Shown here one piece after another: positions 43,639-54,846 of a DNA stretch of 64,000 nt (position 1 is the first letter of the stretch; every line of letters begins with the position of its first letter). Origin of the DNA: Penicillus capitatus (lineage: Eukaryota > Chlorophyta); assembly GCA_965649825.1 (NCBI GenBank), contig OZ287717.1, forward strand, positions 1 to 64,000, read 5' to 3'. The position numbers were made by a program, and so were the translations under genes. The notes beneath the pieces are model-generated. The model was given only the letters and a program-made list of their open reading frames with translations, ran no database searches and was not told the DNA's origin.

Positions 43639-45092
43639 GGTTCTGGCTGTAACGACTGGAATGTCTCTTGTGCACGATCAGAAATGCAGAAGAGCTATTA
43701 TGTGCATACATAACATGGATGGATACCCATTGCTTATAAAAGCTCGAGTCACGCCCAAGACATCCAACTTGCAAGAAACATGGTCACAAAGAGATCGATT
43801 GTATCATGGTCGGGGCTGCTTCTATCAAATATGCACCAAAGAAATCTGCTGCTGTAATTCCCAACTGACCAAAGCATCCCAAAATCCATCGCCGTTGCTC
43901 AGAAACAACAACAACAACACATTAGTAATCTTCATCCACCTAGAATAACAATCACATATCCATGTGTAATGAAACCATGCTGTTCTAGAAACAGACCATA
44001 AGTCTCAGCGTATCTCTCAAGTCAGCGTGCTCGTCAGAAGACCGAAAATCAGCGATGGTGTAGGGTTCGTGCACGAACACCTGGTGGTGTCCCAAAACAC
44101 ACACACACATGATTGGCTGACTGATTCTCGTCGGTGTTGGATTCTACACCTTGCTGTCAACGTTAATGGTTCTTCCTTGCCACGTACAGTGATATGATTC
44201 GGACAGTTTTGTGAACAGTTTTTGTCCAGCTTCGATCACTTCAACCCTCGGCGCATGTCTCAATTCTATCTCCTATCGATCACTTGGTGGTTATTGCGGT
44301 AACTCAGAGAAGTGAAGCTCCATACTCGCACAGCTTCTTGCTCTCTTCTCATGCAATCCTCCAACCTCACGAATTCCAGAGCATTCTTCTTCATCTCACT
44401 CGGAGGGTCGACAGTTACGATTTCCTACAGAGAGATGCGAAAGGTGATCGTATTGAGCCAAATGGTGATGCCGGTGGCACTTCGATACAATCTGTCCTTA
44501 AAAATCTGTAAGATACAGATCCAGAATGCGAACCCTCTTCTGAGATGACGAGGAGACTTGTCAGACGATCGAATGTGAAGATAGTTCCGGACACCTCCTG
44601 TCATGTGAACGAAGGAGGATAACTCCAAAATAAAGAAGAGCTTCTGGCTCAAGGTACCTACCTCCCCAAGAGATGTCTTTATTGTAACATGACAGCCAAG
44701 GACCCAATCTTCATCGCTTGGCAAACCGCCGTTGGCTTGCATGGTGGTCCCACACACTTGGCAATCTTAGAATGCGTACAGAGTCCGGATAAGAAAGCGA
44801 TAGCGTCGACAGTTGAACAGAATGTTGACGACCGAGCTTTTCCAGACTTTGTCTAGCCGCTTGAGTGGGATGGTCGCTTTGACTAGACGATGTCACATCG
44901 TGCATCGGACTGACAGCAAGGCACTGGTGTCCATACCGACATTCATGCCTGCTAGGAGTCGCCTGCCACGGAAATCTCAATGGAATTTTCGTCGATTGCT
45001 CATCTGTCGGACGAACTGGTTTCCTGTAAATTCCCTGTGCAACGAACAGAACAACAAAGCCGATTTCTTTAACCGCAGTGGCATTGAACGAG
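43639..45092. other. Unresolved region, possible upstream exons
   Basis: About 1.45 kb between FRA10AC1 (minus) and the unknown gene at 45093 (plus). Exon-like plus-strand stretches exist at about 44345-44445 (ends ATGCGAAAG before GTGATC) and 44695-44800 (FIAWQTAVGLHGGPTH), and minus-strand frames overlap the same bases. They could be earlier exons of the downstream gene. I could not build a model that keeps frame. A TATAAAAG stands at 43734-43741. Confidence 0.35.
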
Positions 45093-45569
45093 ATGCTTGA
45101 GCGTTTGGATTCGCCAGAAACGAAAGAAAAGCTGAAGACATCCAAAATCTCTGCCAAAGATGGTACATAGAATAAATCAAGCAGGGATATGCGGCACACT
45201 GACTGTATTTTGTTGACATAGACCTCATGGCAGTGATGACGGAAGTGATCCCTGTTGCTATCGAGTCCATCAAAGATGTTCTGCTGAAGTTAGATTTGCC
45301 ACCAGACACAGATGGTCCGTTCTTCTGATCTCTTATCTCCTCGGTCAACCGAATTTTGTGATCGAACGGAAGGACTGTTGTCCGTTCTGTACTATGTCCG
45401 ACGACATGGAGGCATGGAAGACACAGAAATCAAATTGACTGGCATCTGCGAAGTCCTTCTGCCCAAAGAGGTACGCATTCCCATTTGATGCACCGTGTTT
45501 CACGAAGGTCGAATATGTGTTGGCCCAAAGGTGCTGGAGATGGTTACTGGACTCATTGCCTTCGATTGA
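45093..45569 (+). CDS. Small helical protein of unknown family (possibly 5' incomplete)
   Basis: Four exons (45093-45162, 45222-45314, 45373-45470, 45531-45569) keep the frame and give at least 99 residues. Introns two and three use AAG acceptors (GGAAG and CAAAG) but have the usual lengths of 58 and 60 nt. The protein is acidic and helical (LERLDSPETKEKLKT, MTEVIPVAIESIKDVLLKLD) and ends EVLEMVTGLIAFD. I do not recognise it. The frame is also open upstream of the ATG (ALNE), so further exons may precede. An alternative without the last splice runs through antisense to petN and is less likely. Confidence 0.5.
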
Positions 45570-45662
45570 AGAGCATTCATGCTCAAAATGGAAAGAATCT
45601 GAGATTTCTATCTATTCAAAAAAGAAGAGCAGAATTCCAAAAATGGTCCACTGTCTCTTTGT

Positions 45663-46088
45663 TCATAATCCACTTCTGCCCCAAACAACGATGGCAATGG
45701 ACATTGTGAAGGACACTGCTAGAGCAGCCCATCCTGCTTGAACAACTAGTGGCTCTCCCTAAATCCAAATCAGTGACGCGATGAAATGCATTCTCCTGAG
45801 CGACCTCTGCAAGAACCAGCACTTCCTGTGCCGCGGAAGCGACCTGTGGTAGAGTGCAGGCGACTGCTGTCAGACCAACAGTGGTAGCCGCGACCTTTTC
45901 TGCACTAGCGATCTGGAATATTAAAATGCTTGAGGGTGGCGAGACACTCTTAGGAAGATGAACCCTACCTTCTCTGATGCCTGTACAATGACGGCCCTTC
46001 GTGACAGAGATGGCCTTATGGCAGGAGAAGCCAGTGAGATCTTGGGGCCGGATAAGTTAGAAAACGTTGTTTTGGTCGACAACGACAT
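45663..46088 (-). CDS. petN: Nuclear-encoded PetN, cytochrome b6f complex subunit
   Basis: Three exons on the minus strand (46088-45969, 45912-45805, 45758-45663) encode 107 residues. The last 26 or so are a single membrane span ending AIVVWGRSGL. This is the invariant end of PetN (W-A-A-L-x-V-x-F-T-x-S-x-S/I-x-V-V-W-G-R-S/N-G-L), a 29-residue subunit that is plastid-encoded in many algae and plants. Here it is preceded by a plastid transit-like region with an early phenylalanine (MSLSTKTTFSNL, SRRAVIVQAS). A hydrophobic stretch ending in VASAAQ then looks like a thylakoid signal with an ASA-type cleavage site. The precursor would go to the stroma and then insert with its N-terminus in the lumen. 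No ER signal peptide precedes it, which argues for a primary plastid. PetN stabilises the b6f complex between the photosystems. Confidence 0.85.
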
Positions 46089-46255
46089 TTCCTCGGCGAA
46101 CACGCAAATCTCAACGTTTCCCGACCGATAAGGTGCACGTACAAAGATTGTAACAGCTAAAAGATCGATCGATCTTTAGATGCGTCGTCATTTGGGACTC
46201 CGCACAGCACACCTTTGGTGGAATCCATTGTCTGTCACTCGGTCGACGTCGAACG

Positions 46256-49046
46256 ATGGAAGAGGTGGTACGTCTGTATTTGTTCATCTCGTACATGTTC
46301 CAACCTTTCGAGTGGTGATGATCACAGGAATTGGGCCAAGACGGCTACGGTCCTGAGTATTATGTTATCGACGACACGGGAACAAAACACTTGTTTGGAA
46401 AGAACATGTCGAGGAAGAAGCTTTACAACCAAGTTCGTTATCCATTGAGGGAGGGATCCATCTCGGTGACATCTCTATTTCAGTCGGGGCAGCAAATAAC
46501 AAAGTCGTGCCATGTGTGCCAAGATCAACATATTCAATACAAGTGTCGCGCATCAGAAAAGTGTTCCTACTCTTTCTGCGACAGGTAGGCAGAGTGGACA
46601 GTCAGTCGTCTGTCCTTAAGTGTTGGATCTCTTGCTTTTCTTGGCGTCTTCGTTAAGGACAAGATCTCTGATCTGTGGTGTGTGTGCTAAGATGTGTGAC
46701 CAAGTATCATGCATCTCTGTCACTCGAAGAACTGGTTGAGAAGTGTCCTGTCTGTCGCGGCGTCTGTTCTTGTCGACAGTGTCTGCGAAAGATGTTCGAA
46801 CCCAAACTGGAACTTGAACAGAATCTCGATGACAACCTGGAGCATGCAGAATGGATTCTTTGCTGTGGAGGTCCATTTGTTTCTCAAATTCTCAGGCACT
46901 ATGATCAAGCTGTAAGGAATACAATTGAACGGATTTCAAGGAGTCTGTCGACATTCTTGTGATATAGGCTCGCAAGTTTGGCAAGAGCTTGGAGGATGTA
47001 GAGGTTCGGAGATGTCTGGATGCATTCATTACGTGCGATAACTGTTCAACATCAATTCCAGACCTGCACATGTTAGAGAATCTGCTTCGGGGGTACTTGT
47101 TTGTTAACCATGTTCATCTACAGGTGCTGTTGGAATTGCGCGAGCAACGGCGGTGAGGGCAAAGAGGTTTGTATGGAGTGCGTGTTGGAAAGTGAAGTTC
47201 TGGGGCAGCATGCGTTTAATGATATGGTTACATGCACGACGTGTGGAGGATTGCTCACTCTCACCAGAATGCTTTCGGATGCCATGTTGGAGTCGCTGAA
47301 GTGTATTGCACAGGTGACGGTTATCCCTGCGCTCGTGGTTAACCATCATGATGTGGAACTGTCAGAAGTACGGTGGTCGGAGAGATTACTCAGTCGTTCC
47401 TGTATTCTCCTATCCGTTTACAAGAGAAGGCGGTGCTGAGGTGGAATTGGATTTCGAGTATGCACCACATGACACTGTCAAGATTCAGTGTATTGTCAAG
47501 AAGCCTCGTGACATGCATTTGTTGTTGAGAGAGCTAACCAAAAGATCACAGAGGATTGTTAACAGGTTGGAAAAGGAAGTAAAAAAATTGGCCCATGCGC
47601 TGGAGTGGAGAGATGCTGGACACGGACATCGTGTACGCTGCATCGATGCTCTGCACTGTACAAGGAAAGAAGCGAATGCTGTTCTTCGCTTGTGTATCTG
47701 GAAAGGAGAACCACTCATTGTGAAGAATTGCAGAGGACTCATGGATTGGAGACCACAGGTCTGTCAGCCTCTCCGTTTGCTCATCATCCCTGAAGGCACA
47801 TACAACTCAGACAATGTCTCGATGCTTCGTTGATCGACGGAACCGCTACAAGCATTCTAAGAAACGAAGACATTCGCGAATGGACAATTCATCTGATGAC
47901 GATATGTCGGAAAAAGAGGACGACAGAGTTGGGCCCGACGATGTGTGTGTTGTGCAATGTACTCCAGCTTCCCCAATGGAGTATTGGCGACAGTGTGAGT
48001 TCTTCAACGTCTACGAAAAAGGTTCATTCTTGTTTGTTCTGTTATACTGTGTTGTGATGTCTGAAAGGCATGATGCAGGACAAGACAGTGACATGTACAG
48101 AATCAAGGATTGGCCGCCGGATGCGACGTTTCAAGAGAAGCTCACACGGCACTATCAGGTTCGCTCATGCCTGTCTTATTATGAAATTAGCCAGTCTCGT
48201 CGGCTGGGTGTCATCTGCAGGACTTTGTTGAAATGCTTCCATTTCAGGAATACACAAATCCTGTCTCTGGCATGCTGAACATGACAACTGCATTGCCAGA
48301 GTATCGATGTCGTCCAGATATTGGGCCAAAGACCTATCTAGGGACTGGCCGAATGGAGGAAAAGAACGATGGTACAGACAGCGTCACCCATCTGCATCTG
48401 GATATGACAGATGCATTTAATATCCTGCTTCATGCACAGGAGAAAAATCCAGAGGAATCAAAGTTGAGGATTCTGCACCACAGTTGCTCTCTCTCTTGAC
48501 AGAATGTCACCTGCCATTCAGAAACTGTGCAGCTGTGTGGAGTGTTGTCGCAAGAAAGGATGTGGCAATGGTGGCTGAATACTGCCGGAATCCAAATGTC
48601 ATATCCGAGAGGAAAACTTACCTCAGAGCCACTGATCGAGAAAAACTGGCGCACCAACACGATGCACAGATATGGACATTTGCTCAGTACGAGAATGATG
48701 CCGTCTACGTTCCGTCTGGATGTCCACACCAGGTTCGAAACACAAGATCCTGCCTCAAGGTCATTCCACTGCTGAATGAGAATACCCACGCAATCTGTTT
48801 GTCTGTTGAACTGCCAAGGTCGCTATTGACTTCTTTCCACCGGAGTCATCAGCCGTTGTCATGGAACTCGTTCAATATAGAAGGCAGTTTGCAAAGAGGG
48901 TCAAGAATGACGAGGAGAAGGATGTTGTAGATGGCTTGCAGGCACGTGCCACATTGATGTATGCATGCAGCGAAGCATATAAAATTACGAAGCGACAGCT
49001 CGATCAGTTTTCTGTGGTGAATGAGAAAAAAGCGAGGTTCGGTTGA
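46256..49046 (+). CDS. KDM3-type JmjC histone lysine demethylase (one apparent frameshift)
   Basis: Exons are 46256-46264, 46328-46584, 46692-46911, 46968-47071, 47124-47313, 47366-47758, 47811-48021, 48079-48158, 48221-about 48466, about 48467-48759 and 48819-49046. The N-terminal half has clustered zinc ligands: CHVCQDQHIQYKC, FCDRC, CPVCRGVCSCRQCLRK, CDNC and CCWNCASNGGEGKEVCMEC, as in KDM3/JHDM2 proteins. The JmjC domain follows with KDWPPDATF, DIGPKTYLG, the iron-binding HxD in LHLDMTDAFNIL and the distal histidine in GCPHQVRN. The iron ligands are intact, so H3K9me1/2 demethylation in the nucleus is the likely activity. Between LHAQEK and the block AAVWSVVARKDV the frame shifts by one base (48428-48480) and no canonical splice fixes it. 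Two introns end in AAG. Confidence 0.78.
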
Positions 49047-49700
49047 AGTGGAACTTCGTCGTGGAAGTATTCTTTTGTTATGGAGGAAGTGGAAACATGT
49101 TGAGCAAGATCGTGCTTCCGGCAAGGACCTCATGGAGCTGGACTGACATGAGGACATGAATGGATGCGCCAAGCAGTGAACGAGCAATGAGAAAAGAGTG
49201 GGCGAGAGCTGTATGCTTTTGTGTGACAGACAGCCTAGCCAGTGTTACGGAACGGGTTCAATATCCACAATGAGTGAGTGACAGACCAGTTGTGGTTGCC
49301 GAGAGAAAAACAGGTGCCGATGAGGCAATCTGCCAATGGGACATAGTAGATACAGAAGCTCAAGAGCATTCCTAAATGCCCCCTGATCCATGCAGATGGT
49401 CGTGAAATCTCATCACTATCTTAACCAATTCGGTTAGATAGACCTCGGAACGGTCTCAAGGCTTTGTGCATGGTGAACAAGAAGATTCCGAAGTCGTTTT
49501 TATCTAGAAAACTTCTGCGCGAGACAGCACTGTTAGAGTGTTCGAATTTCACCTGGATGCCACCCACGTGTAACGATGTCTCTATTTCCAAACGGAAAGC
49601 CCTAACCGACGGTTTTGACAGCACAGCACACAAATTGCGGCGCCGCAAACGTGCTGCATTCGTTGTTTCTTTGCGAGTGGACTGACTTTCCAGACCGAAC
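49047..49700. other. Spacer, no gene seen
   Basis: About 650 bp between the JmjC gene and the first alanine-rich gene, both on the plus strand. Small open frames show no domain or splice support. The last part should hold the promoter of the downstream gene. Confidence 0.5.
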
Positions 49701-51266
49701 ATGAAGACAGCACTTGTTCTCCTTCTCACTGTGAGTTTGCCGAATTGTCGCTGAGCTTACCCACACTACTTGCATCACACGCATCCCTCACGACGGTGTT
49801 TTTGAAGTGTTGTATCGCTAGAAGCTGTGGTGCAACAGAACAACGCCAATTCTCGCGAAAAACGCTTTCGTGGTCGTGGCCATGCTCGTCTCCTTCTCCA
49901 TCGCCGACCCCGACCCCATCTCCCCATTCTTCTCCTTCAACAAAAGGCAGAGTTGCGACTGTCGCCACAGCAAGGTCAACTGGCGGCACTTCAGAGGCCC
50001 TGGCCACTGCAACGTCAGAGGTTACGTACTTCTTTAAATGGAGACACGCCCGAATGAATTTTGAGTCTTTTAGGCATTCACAAAAGTCAGTAACAAACTC
50101 GTGGACTACTTCGAATACGCCTTCAACAACTTGGATGAAGACCAAGGAGACCAGACCACAGACGAATATTGCACAAACGCCTTGTCCATTCTGGAAAAGG
50201 AGCTCGAAGCCATTGGAGAGGTCACAGCATCTGCTTATTCTGAGGCCATCGCCACCGTCGAGATCTCTGGTGTGACTGCACTCACCAATCCACATACCCG
50301 AAAATGAACAAACTCATAGGCACCGGAGACGCCTGTGCCTCCGCAGAAGCAGCCGCAGGGTCACAGGCATCCGGTTTCGCAAAGATTGTTGCGAAGGCCG
50401 TTGTCGAAGCGTCTAACACCATTTCAGAAGCTAGAGCTGAAGGAGCGGTCGATGTCGTCATTGACGTCATTGCAGAGGTAGGAAGGGCCAAGTTCGTTTA
50501 CGCGATCGGCCAGTCACTTCGTTTCGATCATGTCTATTCAGAGAGATCTGTGCTACATTCCGTTGTGCTTAGGTGTTCACAAGGGCTTTCAGTGAAGCAT
50601 GCTTGGAGGGAGAGGGATCTGCCTCGGTCACGCAAAGCTCCTTTGCTGAAGCCATTATCAAACCTCTTGCATCCGTTGCCGTGATGGCAGTCGCTGAAGT
50701 TGATTGCGATGAAGGTCACACATATATCTAGAAAGAAAGAGCTTATGGAGAATGTGTGTGGTCATTTAGTCGAAGGGTATTCACTAGCAGAGGCAGAGAC
50801 AGGTGCCAGAGCTGAGGAAGATGTCAAAACAGAGACCGAAGGCGATGCCTCTGTTACAGGTAAAGGAGAAGATCCCTTCTCGGACATGTGCTACTTATTC
50901 TATATGTGTGTTTACGTTACAGGTAAAGGAGAAACGACAGGAGAAACGACTGCTGAAGCTGCTACTTCGGTCCTCGAACCCTGCATTGGGATATATCAGA
51001 TTTGCTGCGACGAAGTGGGCGACCTCTGTACTTGCAGTGAAGATGAAAGGTACGAGTGAAAGGATCTTCAGTTTGGCTACAATTTGATCGATAGAATGAT
51101 CGATAAATTCCACTTGGCTGTGTGATTGCCTGTTTTTGTGCTCACCTCTCTTTCTGTGTTTTGTAGCAAAAAGTGTAATGCTGTGCGTTTGAAGTATGAG
51201 AAAGGAACTTTTTGGAGAGATGAGGATGCAGAGGTGGACTGTCTGTGTCCCGAAAGGCAGACATAA
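49701..51266 (+). CDS. Ala/Ser/Glu-rich secreted protein, copy 1 (unknown family)
   Basis: Eight exons (49701-49730, 49808-50020, 50074-50269, 50320-50477, 50573-50714, 50788-50859, 50923-51049, 51167-51266) encode 345 residues. The signal peptide is split by the first intron after MKTALVLLLT. Next come a low-complexity Ser/Pro segment (SPSPSPTPTPSPHSSP) and an acidic helical module (LVDYFEYAFNNLDEDQGD). Alanine-rich stretches follow (ACASAEAAAGSQASGFAKIV), then a Gly/Glu/Thr-rich linker. The C-terminal module is cysteine-rich (CIGIYQICCDEVGDLCTC, then CNAV...CLCP). The repetitive Ala/Ser/Glu composition recalls silk-like or cell-wall proteins, but I know no matching family. The paralogue at 52688 has the same exon plan. 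The first intron ends in AAG where the paralogue has TAG. Confidence 0.75.
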
Positions 51267-52687
51267 GAGGAGTTCCTTCCGATACCTGATTTTCCAGACT
51301 CTGCACACGATTGAGTGTCCAATACAGAAGTTCAGCGTTGTTCTTCAATCTTCAAGCCGACTCTACTCATCTCTTTCCTTATCCGCCTCTCCTTTGAATG
51401 TTGAAAGGTTGGATGTGTCCTTGGAACGATTCCTGTTTGTAATGTTGGAAATTCGAACTCTGTCCATGTTGAGATTGCTGATTCTCGGATGGAGTGGAAC
51501 GAACTAAGAGACACAATGGAGTGTCTTTGAATGGCACTTCGCTCCGTAGAAAGGTGTCGGAAGAGAAACAACCAGGAGATACGTCCGCGAACGTTCTCTG
51601 AGTAAAAGCGATTGCTGTGCTGCTGACTGTCTAACTGCACAAAGTACTGACAACCAGTAAGTGGTAAGTCATATCTGCGTGCTTCGTGTTCCAATCGATG
51701 ATGTTGGAATCGTGCTGAATCCCTTGATCGTAACGCCTCTACTGAGCTTTGGAATAAGGACAAATGCATCCATTTGAGTCATAACGACATAAACACATGC
51801 ATGTCTTTAACTGGTTTCGATGCACATGATGTCATTCATCTGTTTACTCAATCAGGCGTTCTAAAGAGGATGGAAATGATCCGTTCCACGGAACTTTTGA
51901 GATGTACAATGTCATGGACGAGATTCCAATTTACTTGTTGATGTCGACCTTCACAGCGGGAAGATGATCATCGTCGTTCATTGACTGCCATTCCAGTACA
52001 TAGCAGTAGGCAGTTTCTTGTGGTGCTCACAGAGTGAACGATTCCCAGTTCATCGAATGAAACACAGTCAAAAACTATGCGTGTGATGTACTCAGAAGCA
52101 AGATTAGACATCATGGGTAGAATGCAGCACTGGATATAACACATGTGCACAGATCCTTGAAGCAATTGCGATTTTTTGATTGCTCATTGCTTATTACGAG
52201 AGATGGGTGGAGTAAGCGAGCGACACATTCCACCCAATCTACGGAGCATGGCATGAAGTGCATGTCCTTGGGCACATACAGAAGTGACTTTTCACATCCC
52301 CTTTGTGTAATCATTCAGCCGATATCTAAACATCCTGGCAATGTCATGCTGATCGTCAACTGTGTTAGACCCAAACAGAAAATAAAACTGTTAAGAGATG
52401 ATGGTGAATCCTGGTGCATTTGATTGGTAGTGCAACACCGCGATTTGTTTGATGTCTTAAATCTCTCTGTATGCACACTCCTGTAGCAGACTGTTTTATG
52501 TGCGATAGAAACAGCCGCATCTAAGAAAATGACCTTATTGCAATTTTCAGGCAGGAATCACAACGTGAGTCGGGTAAATCGAAAATGATGTGTTTATTCC
52601 ACTTTGACGGTTAGGAGGGTTAAATTGCGGCGCCCGCCTTGAATTCCGCCCATCTTTGTTTTCTCTTTCGCGTTGGTCGGAACAAAA
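51267..52687. other. Spacer between the two alanine-rich paralogues
   Basis: About 1.4 kb. A minus-strand frame of 145 codons (51769-51332) and a plus-strand frame of about 92 codons (52145-52423) are present, but neither has a domain or neighbouring exons that fit. It may contain the relic of a third copy or another decayed gene; I see no clear match by eye. Confidence 0.4.
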
Positions 52688-54274
52688 ATGAAACTCGTTG
52701 CGGTCCTTCTTATCACAGTAAGTCTCCGAGAAGCATTCGTGGTTCCTTTCTATGTAACATTCGCCTTATTATGAGAGTTTGTTTAGTGTTGCCTCACCGG
52801 AGGTTACTGTAAGACCGCCGAATTCCACACACAGAGACAGTTGTTGAAGAGAGCAAAGGCATCAACAAGCACGAGTGCCAAAAGTAGCAGTTCGGAAGGT
52901 CGAGCTTCAACCGCCGCTTCAGCAAAGTCGACTGGGGGAGAAGCGGAAGCTGTGGCCACGGCAACATCGGAGGTCACGTGTTTGTGCAAAAGATGCCTCG
53001 GACGAATCTCTCGAGTCTTTTAGGCATTCACAAAAGTCAGTAACGAACTCGTGGACTACTTCGAATACGCCTTCAACAACTTGGATGAAGACCAAGGAGA
53101 CCAAACCACAGACGAGTATTGCACAAACGCCATGTCCATTCTGGAAAAGGAGCTCGAAGCAGCCGGAGAGGTCACAGCATCTGCTTATTCTGAGGCCATC
53201 GCCACCGTCGAAGTCTCAGGTATGCATCATAAAGACCAGATATGAACTTGGTGATTAAGACAGACATTTGACAGGGGAAGGAGAGGCGTGTGCCTCTGGA
53301 GATGCTTCTGCTGAAAGCCAGGCGTCTGGTTACGCAAAGGTCGTCGCTGAAGCCATAGCAGAAGCGTCCAACAAGGTTACGAAAGCTGAAGCTGAGGCGG
53401 CGGTAGAAGCAGTTGTCGAAGTCATCGCCGCAGTAAGAAAACTGCTAGTCATGCATACATTACTGAGGCTTAATGATCCCTGACCTAATATTCGACAATG
53501 TTTCGTCAATCATCAAAATCGAGATCGTGTGAATGACTGTAGGCATTTACAACTGCATTTGCAGCGGCATGTTTGTCAGGGGAGGGATCAGCTTTGGCCA
53601 TGCAGACTTCGCTTGCTCAAGCAATCAGCAGACCTCTTGCATCTGCCACTGTTTTGGTCATTGCTGAAGTCGACTGTTCCAAAAGTCCATCCATCACACA
53701 TTCTTCGTGAAATCTTGCTGATTTTGTGTCCTACAGCTGCTGGGTTTTCTGAAGTGGATGCAGCAGCCGAAGGCAGTGCTGATGAAACCATAGTTGCGGA
53801 GTCGGAAGGCACAACCGAGATCACAGGTAATAACAGAACGTCGTGGGACGAACGGCACTTGGAGATCACACGGTTCCTGTTGCATCGATGTTTTTTTGTT
53901 ACAGGTAAGGGCTCAGCAGAATCCGGGGGAGAGGCTGAAGCCTTTACTGCAACACTTGAACGCTGTTCTGGCAAATATTATCTGTGCTGTCGAGAGCGAA
54001 ACGATACTTGCACGTGCAGTTTGACAAGGTAAGCTGTATAGACTGTCAGCTGAGAGGGTCCTGTTGAGATGTTGCTGACCAACTGTCTTGCTCTCTCTAA
54101 CGACAGGCTATCTCCAACATCCAGATAACTGTGTTCTTCTTTAGCCGTTCCAAGAGATGCGATGCGGTGAGAGTGAAGTACGACGAAGGCGAGTACTGGA
54201 GTGATGATCACAACGAAGTCTATTGCAAATGCCCCACAAGACGTGCACACACAACGCATCTCCCGGTTGTTTAA
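52688..54274 (+). CDS. Ala/Ser/Glu-rich secreted protein, copy 2 (unknown family)
   Basis: Eight exons (52688-52717, 52787-52972, 53024-53219, 53275-53432, 53543-53684, 53737-53826, 53905-54028, 54145-54274) encode 351 residues. Intron phases and order are identical to copy 1. The signal peptide (MKLVAVLLIT) is again split after ten codons. Then follow an Ala/Ser/Lys-rich segment (AKASTSTSAKSSSSEGRAS), the acidic helical module, alanine-rich repeats (AEAIAEASNKVTKAEAEAA) and a C-terminal cysteine module (CSGKYYLCCRERNDTCTC, CDAVRVKYDEGEYW, CKCP). Exon 3 is about 95 % identical in DNA to that of copy 1, while exons 4-8 differ much more. The protein is probably secreted and structural. The role is not known. 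Confidence 0.75.
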
Positions 54275-54846
54275 TCATGTGAACATTTTTGAATCAGATG
54301 AATTCAAAACCCACACACACTTTGGCGGACCAGGACGGTTCGTTCTCTAGTCGTTGCCATGTCTTTCTTGTTTGTGACGTTGTTGATGTTTCTAAAGCAA
54401 GCCGTTTGGCACTAAAAACCTAATGACAACTTGCAATGTTCATTTTAAGAGTGTCTGTTAGAATCGTGTGTTTACAACAATCGCCCTTCATCAAAGCTCG
54501 GCGGAATGATGCGACTTTTAAACGGCTACCACATACACAACGTTTCGCCTTGTCAGCTGGAAATCGTGACGTCAGCTTGAAAAAGGACAAAGGACGTGAA
54601 TTCCATGAGGAAGTCTTGGCACTGTGAGATCAAAATAACTTCCAACACGCCGCCTCACTCTGGTTATTCGCAACGCAGCCATTGTGTATAATGAGCCATG
54701 GCTGAGCGACATTTATCGCAGATGTTTCAACCAGACGTACAATACATTTCTGCAGCCAGACTGTATCTGCGAATTTGATTACCTCCATCGTCGAACACTC
54801 ACGTTTCCTCCTCGGCTGTTCTCTCCGAAGAGACGTTCGAATAGAA
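54275..54846. other. Spacer, no supported gene
   Basis: About 570 bp before the U-box gene. A plus-strand frame at about 54680-54872 (FLQPDCICEFDYLH) overlaps the U-box start in another frame and is not supported. The U-box promoter should be here. Confidence 0.45.

Noticed and set aside
45517-45741. Read-through frame that would extend the unknown gene at 45093 across petN
   Set aside because: It runs antisense to the whole last petN exon. A 60-nt intron ending at 45530 gives a shorter product with a natural stop and the usual intron size.
48022-48078. A second frameshift in the JmjC gene
   Set aside because: Using the acceptor ATGCAG at 48078 instead of GAAAG at 48066 gives a 57-nt intron that restores the frame, so no error is needed.
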